Source: Agelaius tricolor (taxonomy: Eukaryota > Chordata > Aves > Passeriformes > Icteridae). Taken from it: a stretch of DNA of 64,000 nucleotides. Shown here one piece after another: positions 22,361 through 35,500 of this stretch. Within the stretch, counting starts at the first letter, position 1. Each line of letters begins with the position of its first letter. The notes under the pieces were generated by a model that saw nothing but the letters and a program-made list of their open reading frames with translations, did no database searches and was not told the DNA's origin. Both the position numbers and the translations under genes were made by a program. Location of the stretch: contig JALJCS010000002.1 of assembly GCA_023055355.1 (NCBI GenBank), positions 88,189,001-88,253,000 of the forward strand, in the 5' to 3' direction.

Positions 22361-25300
22361 TGATGACAGAGTTTGGGGTACAAGTAAAAGTGCCATCCTT
22401 CCTTCACAGGAGCAGATAATTATGCCAGATCCAAAGGAAATAATTCACTGAGGATTATGTAGGAAGAGCTAAAGAGAAATTATAGACTCTAAACTCACTG
22501 TGTCTTATCTACCCCAAGCCCACTGGGCTGCTGGGAACCAAAATCTACCTGCAGCTCGCCTGCTCACCAGCCACCTCCTCAGACTTGCATGAAAATTTGG
22601 TTTTAATTGTTAAGATCACATTTGCACTGTTCCAAGCTCTGGTCCTTCCTCCTCTCCCCTTTCCACTTGTGCACATTGTGTCAGGGAGGGGTGGTCACAG
22701 GGCTGTTTGCACACACAGCTGTTAGGGCTTAGGGATCTTTGCTGCCAAAAGGAACGTGAGGAAATATCTGCAGTCCCAGACCTGCTTTGTGCCCTATTTA
22801 TCAGAACTCTCAGCAGATATGAATTCTTCACCTGTCAAGACAGGAATCCCACTGACCTACATCGTGTGAGCCCAAAACCTGTGGTACAATTTTCCCCTTC
22901 CGTTCCTGTGTGCAGCACATGTAGCAATAACTTCCTCTTGCAGAATTTGTTCTCTGAGAAAATGTGTTTCTGCATCAGTTAAATAGCATGGAACATGTGA
23001 AATTCTGCTCCTTGGTGAGAACTTTGAAAAAGTTATATTTAATATGATTGAGAATTAGTTAATATAAAGAAATGAAAGTAATAAGAGGAATAAAAAGGCA
23101 AGATAAGCGCATGAATAAAGCCCTCCTACAAAGAATACCATAGCCTAGTAAAATTAGAACATTTATCATTCCTGAGATGCTATACCGTATTTTATTTTTG
23201 TTTCCTGATATTCACATCTATATTGCCAAGGTCTTAAAATTTAATTCTCAATAAAGTTCACAGGTAATGTCTGAATCTCATTTAGCTTGAAAATGAAAGC
23301 ACTGGCATCCTGTTATTTTTCATGTGTAGAAAGAAAAAGCAAAACAACTTAGATTTCAGAAACTGTATAAATTTTTTGGTGTATTTCCCTTAATTTATCA
23401 TTAATCAAAATGAACATCCTTCCAGCTTTGAGGCAGTTTTACCTTTGCACTTAGAAAGAATAACATAATACTCTCATCAAAGTAATTCAGAGACACATGC
23501 AAACCTGAAACAACACAGAAATACCGCACTATCCACACTTCTAAGACTTTGAATAAAAAGCCCACTAATCTGTAGGCTCCTATTTTGGTTACAGTGAAAT
23601 GCAGTTTGCTTTAGCATAAGGTTTTGCGCATCTGTCTTACTCTTAGGTTTCAGTAGAAATACTCCTTGTCCTGTCTATCTTTAGTACCACTCCTTATGAA
23701 AAGGATCAAGGCAGACTCTTCTATTTCTGCCTTTGGTGGTACTTGAAATCCCCGGTCTGAATCCTGTCATTGTTAATGAAATAGAACACCCTTGTATATA
23801 AATAAAATGGAAACATTTGGTCTCGTACGCAGCTAATGTAAAATATATCACAGCAGTGATTACCTTTAAATGCTGGGCATGGCATTCCAGGTTGCAGTAT
23901 TCCTGAGAAAAGCCGTAGTCATAGCACTGCTCTCAGGCTGCCAGCAAGGTTTAGCTGATCAAGTGGAGGAGCAGCCGGTCGAATGAGAGTGTTGTGAAGT
24001 TCACGCTGTCATGTAGAGCAGCATTTGCCAAACAGGCCACATACTTCCTCTCTGAGAAATAAGGAAGGCTCAAAGTGTTTGCAACAGATGAGGTTCCTGT
24101 TGCAAGTCACTACTGAAGGCACATTTTATCTATGGGCTGAGAAAAACAGGGAGGTTTTCAATGTATTGCATCAGGGCTGGTTTCAGTAGATATAAAAAAT
24201 GAGAGAAATAACCCAGTTTGCATTACTTACACAAAAAGAGTTTATTTTCTTTTCTTCTTCTTCTGAATTTATTTATCCAGTAATGCTCATTTCCCAACTG
24301 TTTTCTTTTATGCAGTTTTACTATTTTTTTCTGACAGACAGGAAGAGGCACAAAACATTTTTTTCTCTCTTATTGAGTCTGAATAGGAATGCAGCCTTTG
24401 CTTTATGCTTTACTCTGTACACCAAATACCTCTGTCTGCAAATAATTGAAGCTTAAGATCAGCAATGAAGAAATATGGATTGAAAGCCAGTCTGTGAAGC
24501 TCATTTTCACATTAGCTGTAAAAAGTGCAGAAGCTTCAGGACCTTCCTCATCTTAGTGTCTGAGATGGAAGAACCAAGATACTGGCCTGTTGAATAACCT
24601 GACTAAAGGCACTGAAGAATGTTGTACTGTGGGTATGAATATAGAAGTCAAAAGGATTTATTAAGGTTTGCCCTTTGCTCTTATAATCAAGATGGGATCT
24701 GAAAAACTCCCTAACATAGTACAGGAAAATGTTAAAAAACTCTTGACAAACTTAAAGAAAACAAAATCACCCAGCAAACTCTAGCAGATTTCCCACTTTG
24801 CACCAGAGCAGCTCCAAGTAGGTCCTTATGTGGGAGCTGTTGTGTAGCTGTTATTGAAACAAGGAAACACTGATCAAATCCCCAAAACTGTGCAAAAAAT
24901 TGGTAATTTGGTAATTTCAGGAGAATATTCTTTCTCTTTGATGGGCTGTAATAGCAGTCTTCAGTTTGAAGGGTCAGGAAAACACAAGGGAGCTTGATAA
25001 GCTAATCAGTCTAAAGCACAGCTCCATGGTTACCCTGGCCAGTTATATTTTATTGTTTAGGACCATCTTGCCTTCTTCAAATCACAAGGATGGGACATGC
25101 TTATCCATTAATGGCATTCACTGAATTGATGAACAGTGTCTCTAGAATTACTAAAATATGATGGGTTAGGGGATGTCTGCAGGTGGGAATGGGCAGAGGC
25201 AGAGCCTGTTCCCAATCCTCTCAAACCTGAGCCTTAGGCTGCCTCTGACAGTCTTTGTGCCTTTACAAGAAATAAAGTTACATCCTAAGATGCACTTGGG

Positions 25301-27204
25301 AATGGGACAGGTCTCAGACTTAGCAGGAGAGATTGGTCACACTTAAGGAGAGGTTGGACTTGCTGGATAGAGCATGATCTGCTGGAAACACAGTAAATCT
25401 CAGACACTGTATCGTGCTTGTAGAGGAACAGATGAGTTTGCAATGGAGGGTGGTAGATAGACTTCTCCATTTCCCTGCCATTTCTGCCTGTTGCTAGTGG
25501 CTGGCTGCTCCTGTGCAAGGATGAGAGCAGATTTACCCTTTCTGTGCATTTAGCTAATACCTTGTGTCAAATAGGATAATTGATAATTAGTGTTTACATC
25601 TAAATGGAAGAAAGTGCTTGTATGAATTAAGTAGGACTTCGTATGTCATCTTAGAAATATTCATATCCTGTTATTCAAGTCACTAACCTGACACAGACAC
25701 TCTGTGAGTCACTTGTGAGAGGAACATTGTCCTTGCAGGGCTGCCTCTGGTGCCAGCAAAGAGGGGTTTGCAAAGGCTGATATATGAAAAGAAATTTTCC
25801 TTCTTCAAAATGTTATTTTTGATATAAGAAAGAAAACCTTTGCCTTCCCTCCATTTTATATGGAAATTACAGTCTAGTAGACAATTATGGAGGGAAAGAT
25901 GTTTCTTTCTCAGCCCCCCCTTCCATTGTTGGACTGACCTGACCAATCCCTGTTACACTCCCTGTGCTGGTGTTTGCCAGGTGTCTGCCAAATGTCTTCC
26001 TAGCTGTGACAGAGACTCCCTGAGCTGTTCCCAAAGCTTTCTACTTCTCCAGGCTCTTGAAGCCAGGCTTCATGAAAGCCTGGAAGAATTACATTAATGT
26101 CATCACATAGAGCCCTGCAGCCTTGGTTCTTGTAAGCATTGGTCACTATGCAGAATTGGTTATCTAAGTTTTGGTTTCAGTGTCCAATGAAGGACACTGA
26201 AAAACCACCTTTCAAAAAGAAGCAAATAGGGTCCAAATTGGAAACAACTTCTGAAAATAGTTTAAATCTAGTCTGTTAAAGAATAATCTCCTGAACTCAT
26301 TGGGAAAGTGAGTCAGTTGAGTCAGTGGTTATTTAGTTGCAGCTTGCTTATTTTTGAAGGAAGAAAAAACAGGATTTAAACAGTATCTTTAATCATTAAC
26401 TGAAACTGAAGGCACCCTCAAACAGAAATAAGGTTCTGTTGCCTGTCCATGGAGAATCATCCTTAAGCACAAACTGCTAAGGAGAAGGCTGTGGTATCTA
26501 TTTCTCTGTGTCTCTGAGCCCAGCTTAAATGCTTCATGCAAGATCAAACACAAGCCATGTTTTAAAGGATAGGAAGCACTTGAGCTCAGCAGTCAGGAAA
26601 TGGAAGAGCCCTGGCTATCCTGGAGGTCAAACCAGATGGTCTGACAGATACTTCTGGCTGGGAACTGTGTGCATCTGAGCCTGGAGAGTGCCTATTTTTA
26701 ACAAATAAAATATTGCTGTACAGCTGGCTCTTTTGGGAAAGTAGAATTCTAAGGACATTTCCTTGCTCTGACTGTTTGCATTAGATGTCTTTTGATCTCA
26801 TTTTTGGGTGGTGTTACTGTAATTGCTGTTTGCATTGCCTAGAGCATGGTTCAGGGCACACAGCCTGCTCTGGCTGCAGCCATCAGAGAAACCCCACGCA
26901 CTTGCAGGGAGTGCGTGTGTTGAGGAGACAAGAAAGAATTTAATTTTCAAGTCAGTTTGGGAAAAAACAAGAGATCGTGATGTGAGGAGAGGAAGCTGCG
27001 TTTGGGTTTGCAGAGTGTGGCTGATAAAATCTAGTTCCCATGAAGTTTCTAATCATTAGATGTGTTCTGAATAATTTTTGAAATATTTTGCAGAAGTGAG
27101 TTTCCAAACTAAATGAGGAATCAAAAGACATTGAGCACTGCAGCTTACATGGCAATTGTCTTTTCCAGATATGTTGTGAGACAGGTACAGAGTACAGTGA
27201 TAGC

Positions 27205-27640
27205 ACTGTGGTGGGTTGGCTCTGACTGGACACCAGCTGCTCACTAAACCTGCTCTGCCCTCCTCAGCTGCCACGGGAGAGAAAATAAAATGAAAATCTC
27301 ATGGGTCAAGATAAGTACAGGGAGAAATCACCCACTGGTTACCAGCACAGACAGGGAAATCAAAATTAATTTATTTTAATTAGTTTAATTTGTTACCAAT
27401 TAAACAGAGCTGGATAATGAGAAGTAAAGCATGATTATGACCATCTGGGATTTTCCATTCTCACTCTTCCTCACAACACTGCAATTATTTCATTTAGACT
27501 CCCTCACTACCAAAACATGGCCAAACAAACCAAACAGAGGTCCGTATATTCTATTTAATCATCTCATCAGAACAGCAGCAAGAGCTTGTGGAGAAAGAAG
27601 TGGGAGGGCCAGGATAGCACCAATGAAAGTCTGTTGAGCT
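27205..27640 (+). mobile_element. LTR-like dispersed repeat remnant (probable songbird ERV LTR family)
   Basis: A block with GGTTGGCTCTGACTGGACAC, GAGAGAAAATAAAATGAAAA, GGGTCAAGATAAGTACAGGG and AATTTGTTACCAATTAAACA resembles an LTR-type repeat I recall as common in passerine genomes. No coding remains and no clear ends were seen. Boundaries and family name need a repeat library. Confidence 0.5.
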
Positions 27641-30600
27641 CTGATGTCCCAAAAGAAAAGTTTGCAAGAGTCACCAGCCCCAGCTCAGCTGGTCACAGCC
27701 TGATAACAAAGTGAGAATTCACCTTCATGTAATGCTAATTCATCAGCTTCTCACCATTGTGAGCTGCAACATTTCCTGCTATCTGAATTTCTACTGTGTA
27801 TCTGAGCCTCTAATATTGAAAAGAGAAATTAAGAAATGTTGGCAATGCTCCTGGTCCTGAACTAAATAGTACCCAAGGCTTTGACTCCCATTTTCAATGC
27901 CATCACTTGCAGTAGGTGCTATTGCTCAACACTGTAAAGTTCCTCCTATTCCTATGAATTTTGGAGAGCAGTGTAACGATGCTGTTGTGGATTGTGTAAA
28001 ACAGCTGCTACTGCTTCTTCTTTCAAACACTTTCGACTGGGTCGATGTCAAAAATGTCAGTGGAACTTCCTCTGTCTACTCCTTCCCCCTTGTTGTGGGT
28101 CTGTCTGTAAGGACACCTAAAACAAGAAGTGTGTGTGGCTTCAGCTCCCTGTTAATCACTTCTAAATGATGCCCCAGTGATGACAAATTGACTATTGACT
28201 ACAGTTTTATTGTATATGTCATTTTTTAGAGGTTCACTTTCAATAAACAACTCTGCTGGAATAGCAAAGATTTCACTTGTTAGTTTTAAAAGTGAATTTT
28301 TTAGCTCTTGTGTTCATGGGTACAGGAGAATTCTTGGAGAATTAAATACCAGAGGACTAACAAAAAGAACACAGTGTTTGTTATTCTTGAGCTGATCTCA
28401 TGATTTTTGGTTTTCTGATTCATGATTCTGTCATGTTGATGGTAGCATGGGTCTCATGTAATGGAAACAAACAGGCCCTCCACTATTTCTGCTTCTGCCT
28501 AAGTAGTACTATTTTTTAGAGTACACAAGTCCTCCATTATTGGTTTCTTGGACTAATCAAACAAATAATTATGGGAAAAGAGGGAACTACTAAGTGTAGC
28601 TCTGTTATTCTCTCTGTCCTGAGCCCAACCTGTAATGTGAATTCAGTGTTTAGGGAAGATTTCTGTTTAATGTGAAAACTGCAAGCTCAAAGAAAGAAAG
28701 AAAATTAGTTCTAGGCAGTACCAGCTTCTATGCTCACTTATTTGTTCCTGAAGGGTTTTGCTTTTTTTTTTTACAACAATGAAGAAACAGTGACCCTGAA
28801 TTTTGATGTGCATTTGTAAAGCAGAGAACTGGTACAGTTTTGCTTGCATAACTTTTGCTCTAAGAGAAGTCATGTTTCTAAAGCCTGGAACAAATTTTGG
28901 ATGCACCTTGGAAGGAAACATAATGGTGTTGTTTCTAAATACTCTTTGAATGATACCTTGTGTTTCTCTATCTCCTGCTTCCAGTCCTAGCAAAAATTAA
29001 ACATGGTTAAAAGTAGTAGATTCCACATCTCTTTCAAATCCCAAAGATTTGGTCTCTTTCAAACCCCAGATGCATGACTTGCTTCCTGAATATGGGTGTT
29101 ACCAAAAAAGCAAACTGAGAAAGTGGCCATTTAGGTGGAAAATGGAAGAAAAAGTACAGAATAAAGAGCAAATAAACCTATTGTAACCACTCACAGAAAG
29201 AAGAGAAAATATCCACAGCCAGATTGAGGCTCCATCAAGCTCTCCTCCCCTCAGAAATGTATTTGCAGAAGTTTGGGGGTTTTGTTTTACTCATTGAGCT
29301 TTGACTATATTTACTGACAGCCCATACACATCCCTTGCTGTGACATGAAGATTTGCCTGCCCAAGCTTTTAGTTCTGCCCCTGCAGTAGAGAACTTGGGG
29401 GACACTTCTATTCAGAACCTTTGCAGTCTTTGTTTTGCTCAGTACATGACCTCAGGGCAACCTTTCAGGTTGTAGATATCTGAAACAGGGAAACTTTGCA
29501 CAGCTTTTAAAATCTCCAGGAGGAAACGTGTTCAAAATCAAGCACACACAAGGATGTTTTGCTTGGTCCCAGTGAATTTTGGATTCCATATATCATCTGA
29601 TTTCAGTTCTCTTTCCCTACCAAACTTGGCATTTTAAGACAGCAACTTCAGAATTTCCACAGAAACTGACACTTTCAAAATTTGTGAAACTTTTGGAGTT
29701 TAGGGAACATAAATCCTTTAAGATTTTATTATTATGTTTAAAATTAATACCATTTGGAGGTACTGGATACTTGATAAACCATGCTGAGCCTGTTCAGATC
29801 TGATGTGGAAGAATATGTTTGCCAGATTAGGGCATAAATATTGTGCAGTCCTGGATTTAATTTTCTGCTGTATTGAGGGGGCTCATAATCCTTTCTCCTC
29901 ATGAAATGCAAGGAAGCTCCTTTTCTGAGGGAAGCTGACACGGTGTGTTATCCCTTTTCTAGTCTCACTCGTCATAAATAGATCTCACTCAGTGTCCTAG
30001 GAACCCACCCACAGATAATCTCATCAGAGATATTTTTCTTTCTCTCTCATGACTAGCTGAGTCAGTGTACCTAGTCAGCAGCTGGCAAATATCATGCCTT
30101 ACAAACACAAAATAGGCCACTGCAAATCCTGAGTGAGAGAGTAAAGCCCATTGCTCACTTGAGTTCTCCTCTAGATTGAGTGCTGAAGTGAGGAATAAGA
30201 CCAAGTGATGCTTATTTCTTCTTCTCTCGTTCTTCCACTCTCTAAAACTCAAGATGTCTCTTACAGTGGCCCAGATTAGAAAATTAGGTTTTTCCTTTGC
30301 TTATCTGCAACTATTTTCATCTCAATCATGAAGCTAATAACAGTGCTTGTTTTCCAGATCTGCTTAAAAAGAAGAGAAACCTATCAGGAGGGTAGTATCA
30401 CTGGAAATTCTGCATGCAGTGAACTAAAAAGATTGTCTCTACACCCAAACCCAAATTACCTCTTTGTCACTATTTTGGCAATCAATTTCTCAAGTTGTGA
30501 GCAATGGTATCCCATTGGTATCAATGGCTCTGCTTGTTTGAAATATAAAAAGTCTCATGGGTGCTGGCCAGGGCTTCACAGAGTTCTTTGGGCTCAGAGG

Positions 30601-31660
30601 ATTGAGACAATTTCAATTTAAAGATTTGCTGATTGGTTTTTGTTTCTTTTTAACTTGCTTTTTAAGACTTGTAGTCATGCTTTGAGCAAATTTAGTAAGA
30701 AGTATGTTAATCAGTTCAATAGATTGGGGTCTATCATACCATGCATCTGGGTTGTGGGGTTTTTTAGAGGACAGAGCTAATTTTAGCAGCTATTATCACT
30801 AAATGATGCAAATGTTTGGAAATTAGTCATTTGAACCATGTCAGAGCTATTTCAACCTGTCTGTTCTAGGTCAGATCTTATCAGATTTAAACTAATTTAT
30901 CTGCATTTGCAACAACTATTTTTCATGTTTACTCAAAAAAATTGTGCCATTCTTTCTTGTTAAGAACATTTGCTATGTTGGCACAGCTGTAGCAAGAATA
31001 CAAAGAGTCTGGGGTAGAGACTGGACTGGAGCCTGTGCTCTGGTTTTGATCTTCATGCTCTGGTTAATCTTCTGCAGTTTCCTTTAGTCTTTTGTTCCTA
31101 CTTCCTCGGTTCATAGCACCTCCAGACCCTCACTGCTCCCTCTGCTAGTTATCCTTGGTTTCTAGCCAAAGTTGATTTATACTCAATGTGGATACTTAGT
31201 GCACATTTGTCCTTCCACCAGCATTGTCCCAAGGCAGAAATAGATCTTCTTTATGGACACCACACCTGCTCTCTGTTCTTGTTTATCAGAGCTTTGATAA
31301 AACTGCATTTAGTCTCCTCTTGTAAGATGGGCTCTCCATTCCCTCACAGCACCTTCTTTAAATCTGCTCCTGTCTCAGTGTTTCTCCTTCCACCAAGGTT
31401 TTCAGAAAGATCTGTGATTTGGTTAGAGACATAATATAGACACTTAGACCTTTTCCAAAATATCTGTGGCAGAGGTGGAAACAGCCTAACTGACCCTTCA
31501 CTCCTTTGCTTTGATCTTTAGAACTTGCTTATTTTAATTTAAAAACCAGGGGTTTACGTTCTGCAGGTGAAAAGATTTTTCTTCTCATCTTTTGTACCTG
31601 CACCAGGGAACCAGGTGTTCTGACAACATATATTGACTGATATTGTGGGTTTTTTTCTAG

Positions 31661-31825
31661 GGAGGCTCAGCTTTTTCTCCAGCATCCATAATTACTACCC
31701 AGAGGGCACAGACCCAAGCAGCAGCCCTGGCTGAAGATGTGGGATGCCCTTCATCCACCAGTGAGGAAATTGTAGCCTGCCTTCGTCAGTTGCCTGCTCG
31801 TGTCCTCAATGATGCTCAAACTAAG
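31661..31825 (+). CDS. TG: TG exon equivalent to human exon 42
   Basis: 165 nt, phase 0 at both ends, acceptor TTTTTTCTAG, donor AAG|GTACAAC. Encodes 55 residues from GGSAFSPASII to VLNDAQTK. Cys29 and Cys40 of the exon (VGCPSST, VACLRQ) correspond to the middle ChE disulfide loop. The exon starts just after the nucleophile-elbow region, whose exon is upstream of this window. Confidence 0.96.
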
Positions 31826-32559
31826 GTACAACATAGCAAAGCAAATGCCATTGGCAAGAAATCAAAAAGTTTCCATTCATACAAAGTTGTGAGAGAGAAA
31901 CCATAAAAAATAGTTTAGTCTGAATCCTTGTGAAAGAGGAACTGGACTATTTTTGGTGGAAGGAAGTTGTTGTCCATGACATCCAGCCTTGAGCTATGAA
32001 TAATCACAATTTGATTCTCCTTTAGACTAAATTCCTTTTACACTGATTTAATCATGTCTTCTGAAATAAATCTAAAAATTTTTTAGTTTTTTCCCTCCTT
32101 TTAGTTCCCTCTAGCCTGCCCCTGGGTGTTACTCTACTCTGAGTCAAATGTCTGCAGCTTTAATAACAGAACTTACGCAGAAAATGAAGCAGGACGGGAT
32201 GTCAGTGTTCAGTGTTTGAAGTGGGAGGCTTGTGAAATCTGCAGTATAAATAAATCGAGAGATGGATCCTTTACCCACACATTAAAACACCCACCTGCAT
32301 TAAATTTTCCAATGAGGACCAGCATGGAGTCAATCCCTAGTTTAAAACAACATTTTTATGACTATAAGACTATCATTTCCCTTGGCCTCTTCAGTTTGTT
32401 TCACCTACCGAGACTGTCAGCAAAATCATTGTTTCCTGCCAATGATGAGTTTGCACTTATATTACCTGGTCACTTGTTCACTTGAAGGGAATCAATCAGT
32501 TGAATTAAGCATAAATAAAACAAAATTAAAGGGCAAGCTGAATTAACTGCACAATTCTT

Positions 32560-32590
<31 letters not shown>

Positions 32591-35500
32591 GCCATCATAG
32601 CTGCTGGCTATAAGTGGCCCATTCCAGTACTGGGGTCCAGTGATAGATGGAATTTACCTCCAGGAACCTTTGGCTAAAACCCTGCAGCGCCCTCGGCTTC
32701 AGAAAATAGATCTGCTCATTGGAAGTGCTCAACAAGATGGTCTCATCAGCAGAGCCAAGGCAATTAAGGTAGGAAGACACTCACTGTTAATGAGCTGATG
32801 GCATCACTGTGATTACAGTAATGACTGTAATCACATGCAGCCTGGAGAGATGCTTTTTGATTTCTACAAGTTGTGAATTATGCTCCACAGAAATATGCAA
32901 ATGCATTGTCCTTCTCCAGCTAGTCTTGGTCAGGATGACTAATGACATAATAATATGTATTGATTAATATTTCTGTGGGAGATACAGAATGGTAAGAGAC
33001 CAGAAGTGATTTAGCATTTATGCTCTACTGTCCTTAAAATCCTATTTATATTTCAATCTGAGTAGTATCTCATAAAGATGAAAGCAACTTAACTATAAAT
33101 TTCTTCACTGTGCTGCAGGATTAAATCAGCATTTTGAGTTTTTTTAGCAACATTTTCCTCTTGTCTTCAGCAACCTTTTTTCCTTTTGTCTCCTAGAAGT
33201 GCATTTTCTTGTACAGATGATTCTGAGTATGGACTAGCTGTTGTAAGGAGCAGCACTGGCCTGATGTGTGGTCTCAGGTTTCTGGACAGAAACTGGTGAA
33301 AACAAAAAGAATTTCATCCGTGCTATACTGTCTGTTGCTACCTTGCAACAGGATTGTTGCAATACTTCACCTCTTAGAAGTCACTGAAATGTCCCAGCTT
33401 CTCTTTGCTGGTAGCCAATAGCACATAGACCAATTTCATTCAGGATTAATGGCCCACCTGAATTAAAGTTCATATTACTTGTTTACTCTCTGTCAGAAAT
33501 TTCTTGATCTTTTTTTCATTTCTTTTTCTCTTTTGGAATCAATTTCAAGAGAAAGTCATAGGAGAAAGGCACAGAAGGTATAGTGTGATGCTGGAGGCCT
33601 GCAGATAATAATCAAGACCCTCTGAGAGTGGAATAAACCTCAGTGACCTCACTACAAGTCCTGTGATGAAGACAAGGAAGTGAAATTCTTTCCTTTACCA
33701 CTATTTCTGCATATGACAGTTGTCTGCAAAATTGAGATGAAATTCCATGCTGTATTAAAAATTTTGCTACAAATCATGATGTTGATGAAACACACAAGTG
33801 CTAAATCCCAGCATGTCAGATTGAAATGAAAAGAAAAACACTTGCAACTGAGAGTTCAGTAGAAAAATGTTGCCTGTCCAAAAATAAAACTGGAAATATC
33901 TTTTTTATTTAAAGGCTTGAAGAAAATAAGATTGAAAGGGAACTCAGTAAGTTGGTGCAACTCAACTGTAAGAAAGGATCACATCTACTAATGGTTTTTA
34001 AAAATTTCCCTCTATTTCTATTTTCCTGTGGCTTCAGGCTTTTAGGACTTGAGGGAATATGAATGCTTTGGCCAGTCTGTATTCCTGTCTGGGTTGTTTT
34101 CTTAAAGACTTGCTGCAAGGTTGAAGTTTCCTGATTTCTCCCTTGTCGACACAGTTAGGGTATTAATTGTTGGGAAGCTGTAATGCTCCTTCCATCACTG
34201 AGCTGCTTATAAAGATGCAATCTCCAGGTCCTCAGCAGCATTTCTGTGTGCTGGCCATGACCATGTATGGTTGCAGTCAATCTGATTATGAAGTCCTGAA
34301 TAAGCCACAGACATATTTAGCTACTGTGACAAAATCTAGTGCAGATGGTGGTTGTTACTTGGAAGTCTGTACCCCATTTCCTCTGTCATAAATGTCATAA
34401 GAGATCTTTAACCTGTGCTAAATGTCCTCTCTCCACAACAGACCTCAAAGAAGGATTTGGGACAATCCACCCTGTATCCCAATCATCTACATAATTAATG
34501 TTAAGGGTTCCTTTGAGGTAAATCTCACTTGCACCTCTCTAGGAATGGCTAAAGCTGGTTTTACTGGTACACTCAGGCATGTGGGAAGGCTTAGCTGATG
34601 GACAGAGCACTGAACTGAATTTTGGAAACCAAGGCATAATTACTAGTTTGCCTTTGAAAGTATTTCATCTGTTCTAAAAAGAGGGAAGCAAACCTCCCTG
34701 GGGTGAAAATTCACCTATGGCTGTGCTCCTGCTCTGCAGAGAGAAGATCTATGGATGTATTTCAGTGGACAAACAGAGCTGAAGGGTGCTCTGACAAGCC
34801 TATGGAATTGGCAAAGTCCTAATTTCCATCTTCTTTAGGGTGGCTGATGTCAGTGTAGACAGTGCAAAGAGTGAGGGTTAAATGTTTTTCTACTGGCTTG
34901 CTCCACCAGTTCCTGGGAATAACTGTGCTGGACAATTCTGTCAAGGACTTGTTCTATTAATCCTGATTTCTCTTATTACTGATTCTGTAAATGGTAAGGA
35001 GACATTTTGAACCATTTGGATGTAAGCAAGCTTGAGACACGGTGCAAATCTTATCACCTTAGACTGAAGTTGCATGCAAGTGTTATAAACTCTTTGCACT
35101 CTTCACAAAAAAGTGGAAGTGAAACTCTAGGCTGCAACCAGACCAGAAGGTGGAAAATCCATTTGGCACTGTGTTGTTCTGTGGGATCTCAGTGGCCTTG
35201 GGTTGCTCTGGGTGTCTCTCTGCTCCCACTGCAACACTGTGTATGTGCCTATTAAGATCTTTGCTATGAAAAATGAAACAGAAAGACAGAAGGCACCACT
35301 TATGTGCTAGCAAAACATTTATGTTTGATTTGCTTACAATTAAAGGCTGAGGTCTCTCAGTGATGTTTGCAGCAGAGAGTATGCTCATGAAATGTCCATT
35401 TTATGGCATTCACTGAAATGCTTATTCATGTGAACTGAGCCAGATTCCTCACTTCCTGGAGCACTTCCTACTCATCCCCAGTGCAGCAATCACAAGGTTG

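Larger units (their letters stand above)
18619..31660. other. TG intron 41 upstream of SLA; SLA 5' region
   Basis: About 13 kb between the SLA ATG exon and TG exon 42. Contains the candidate SLA promoter near 21.3 kb, a 35-bp duplication, a CR1 at 22.1 kb and the LTR-like remnant at 27.2 kb. SLA non-coding 5' exons are expected here but cannot be proven from sequence alone. No further protein-coding gene recognised. Confidence 0.75.
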
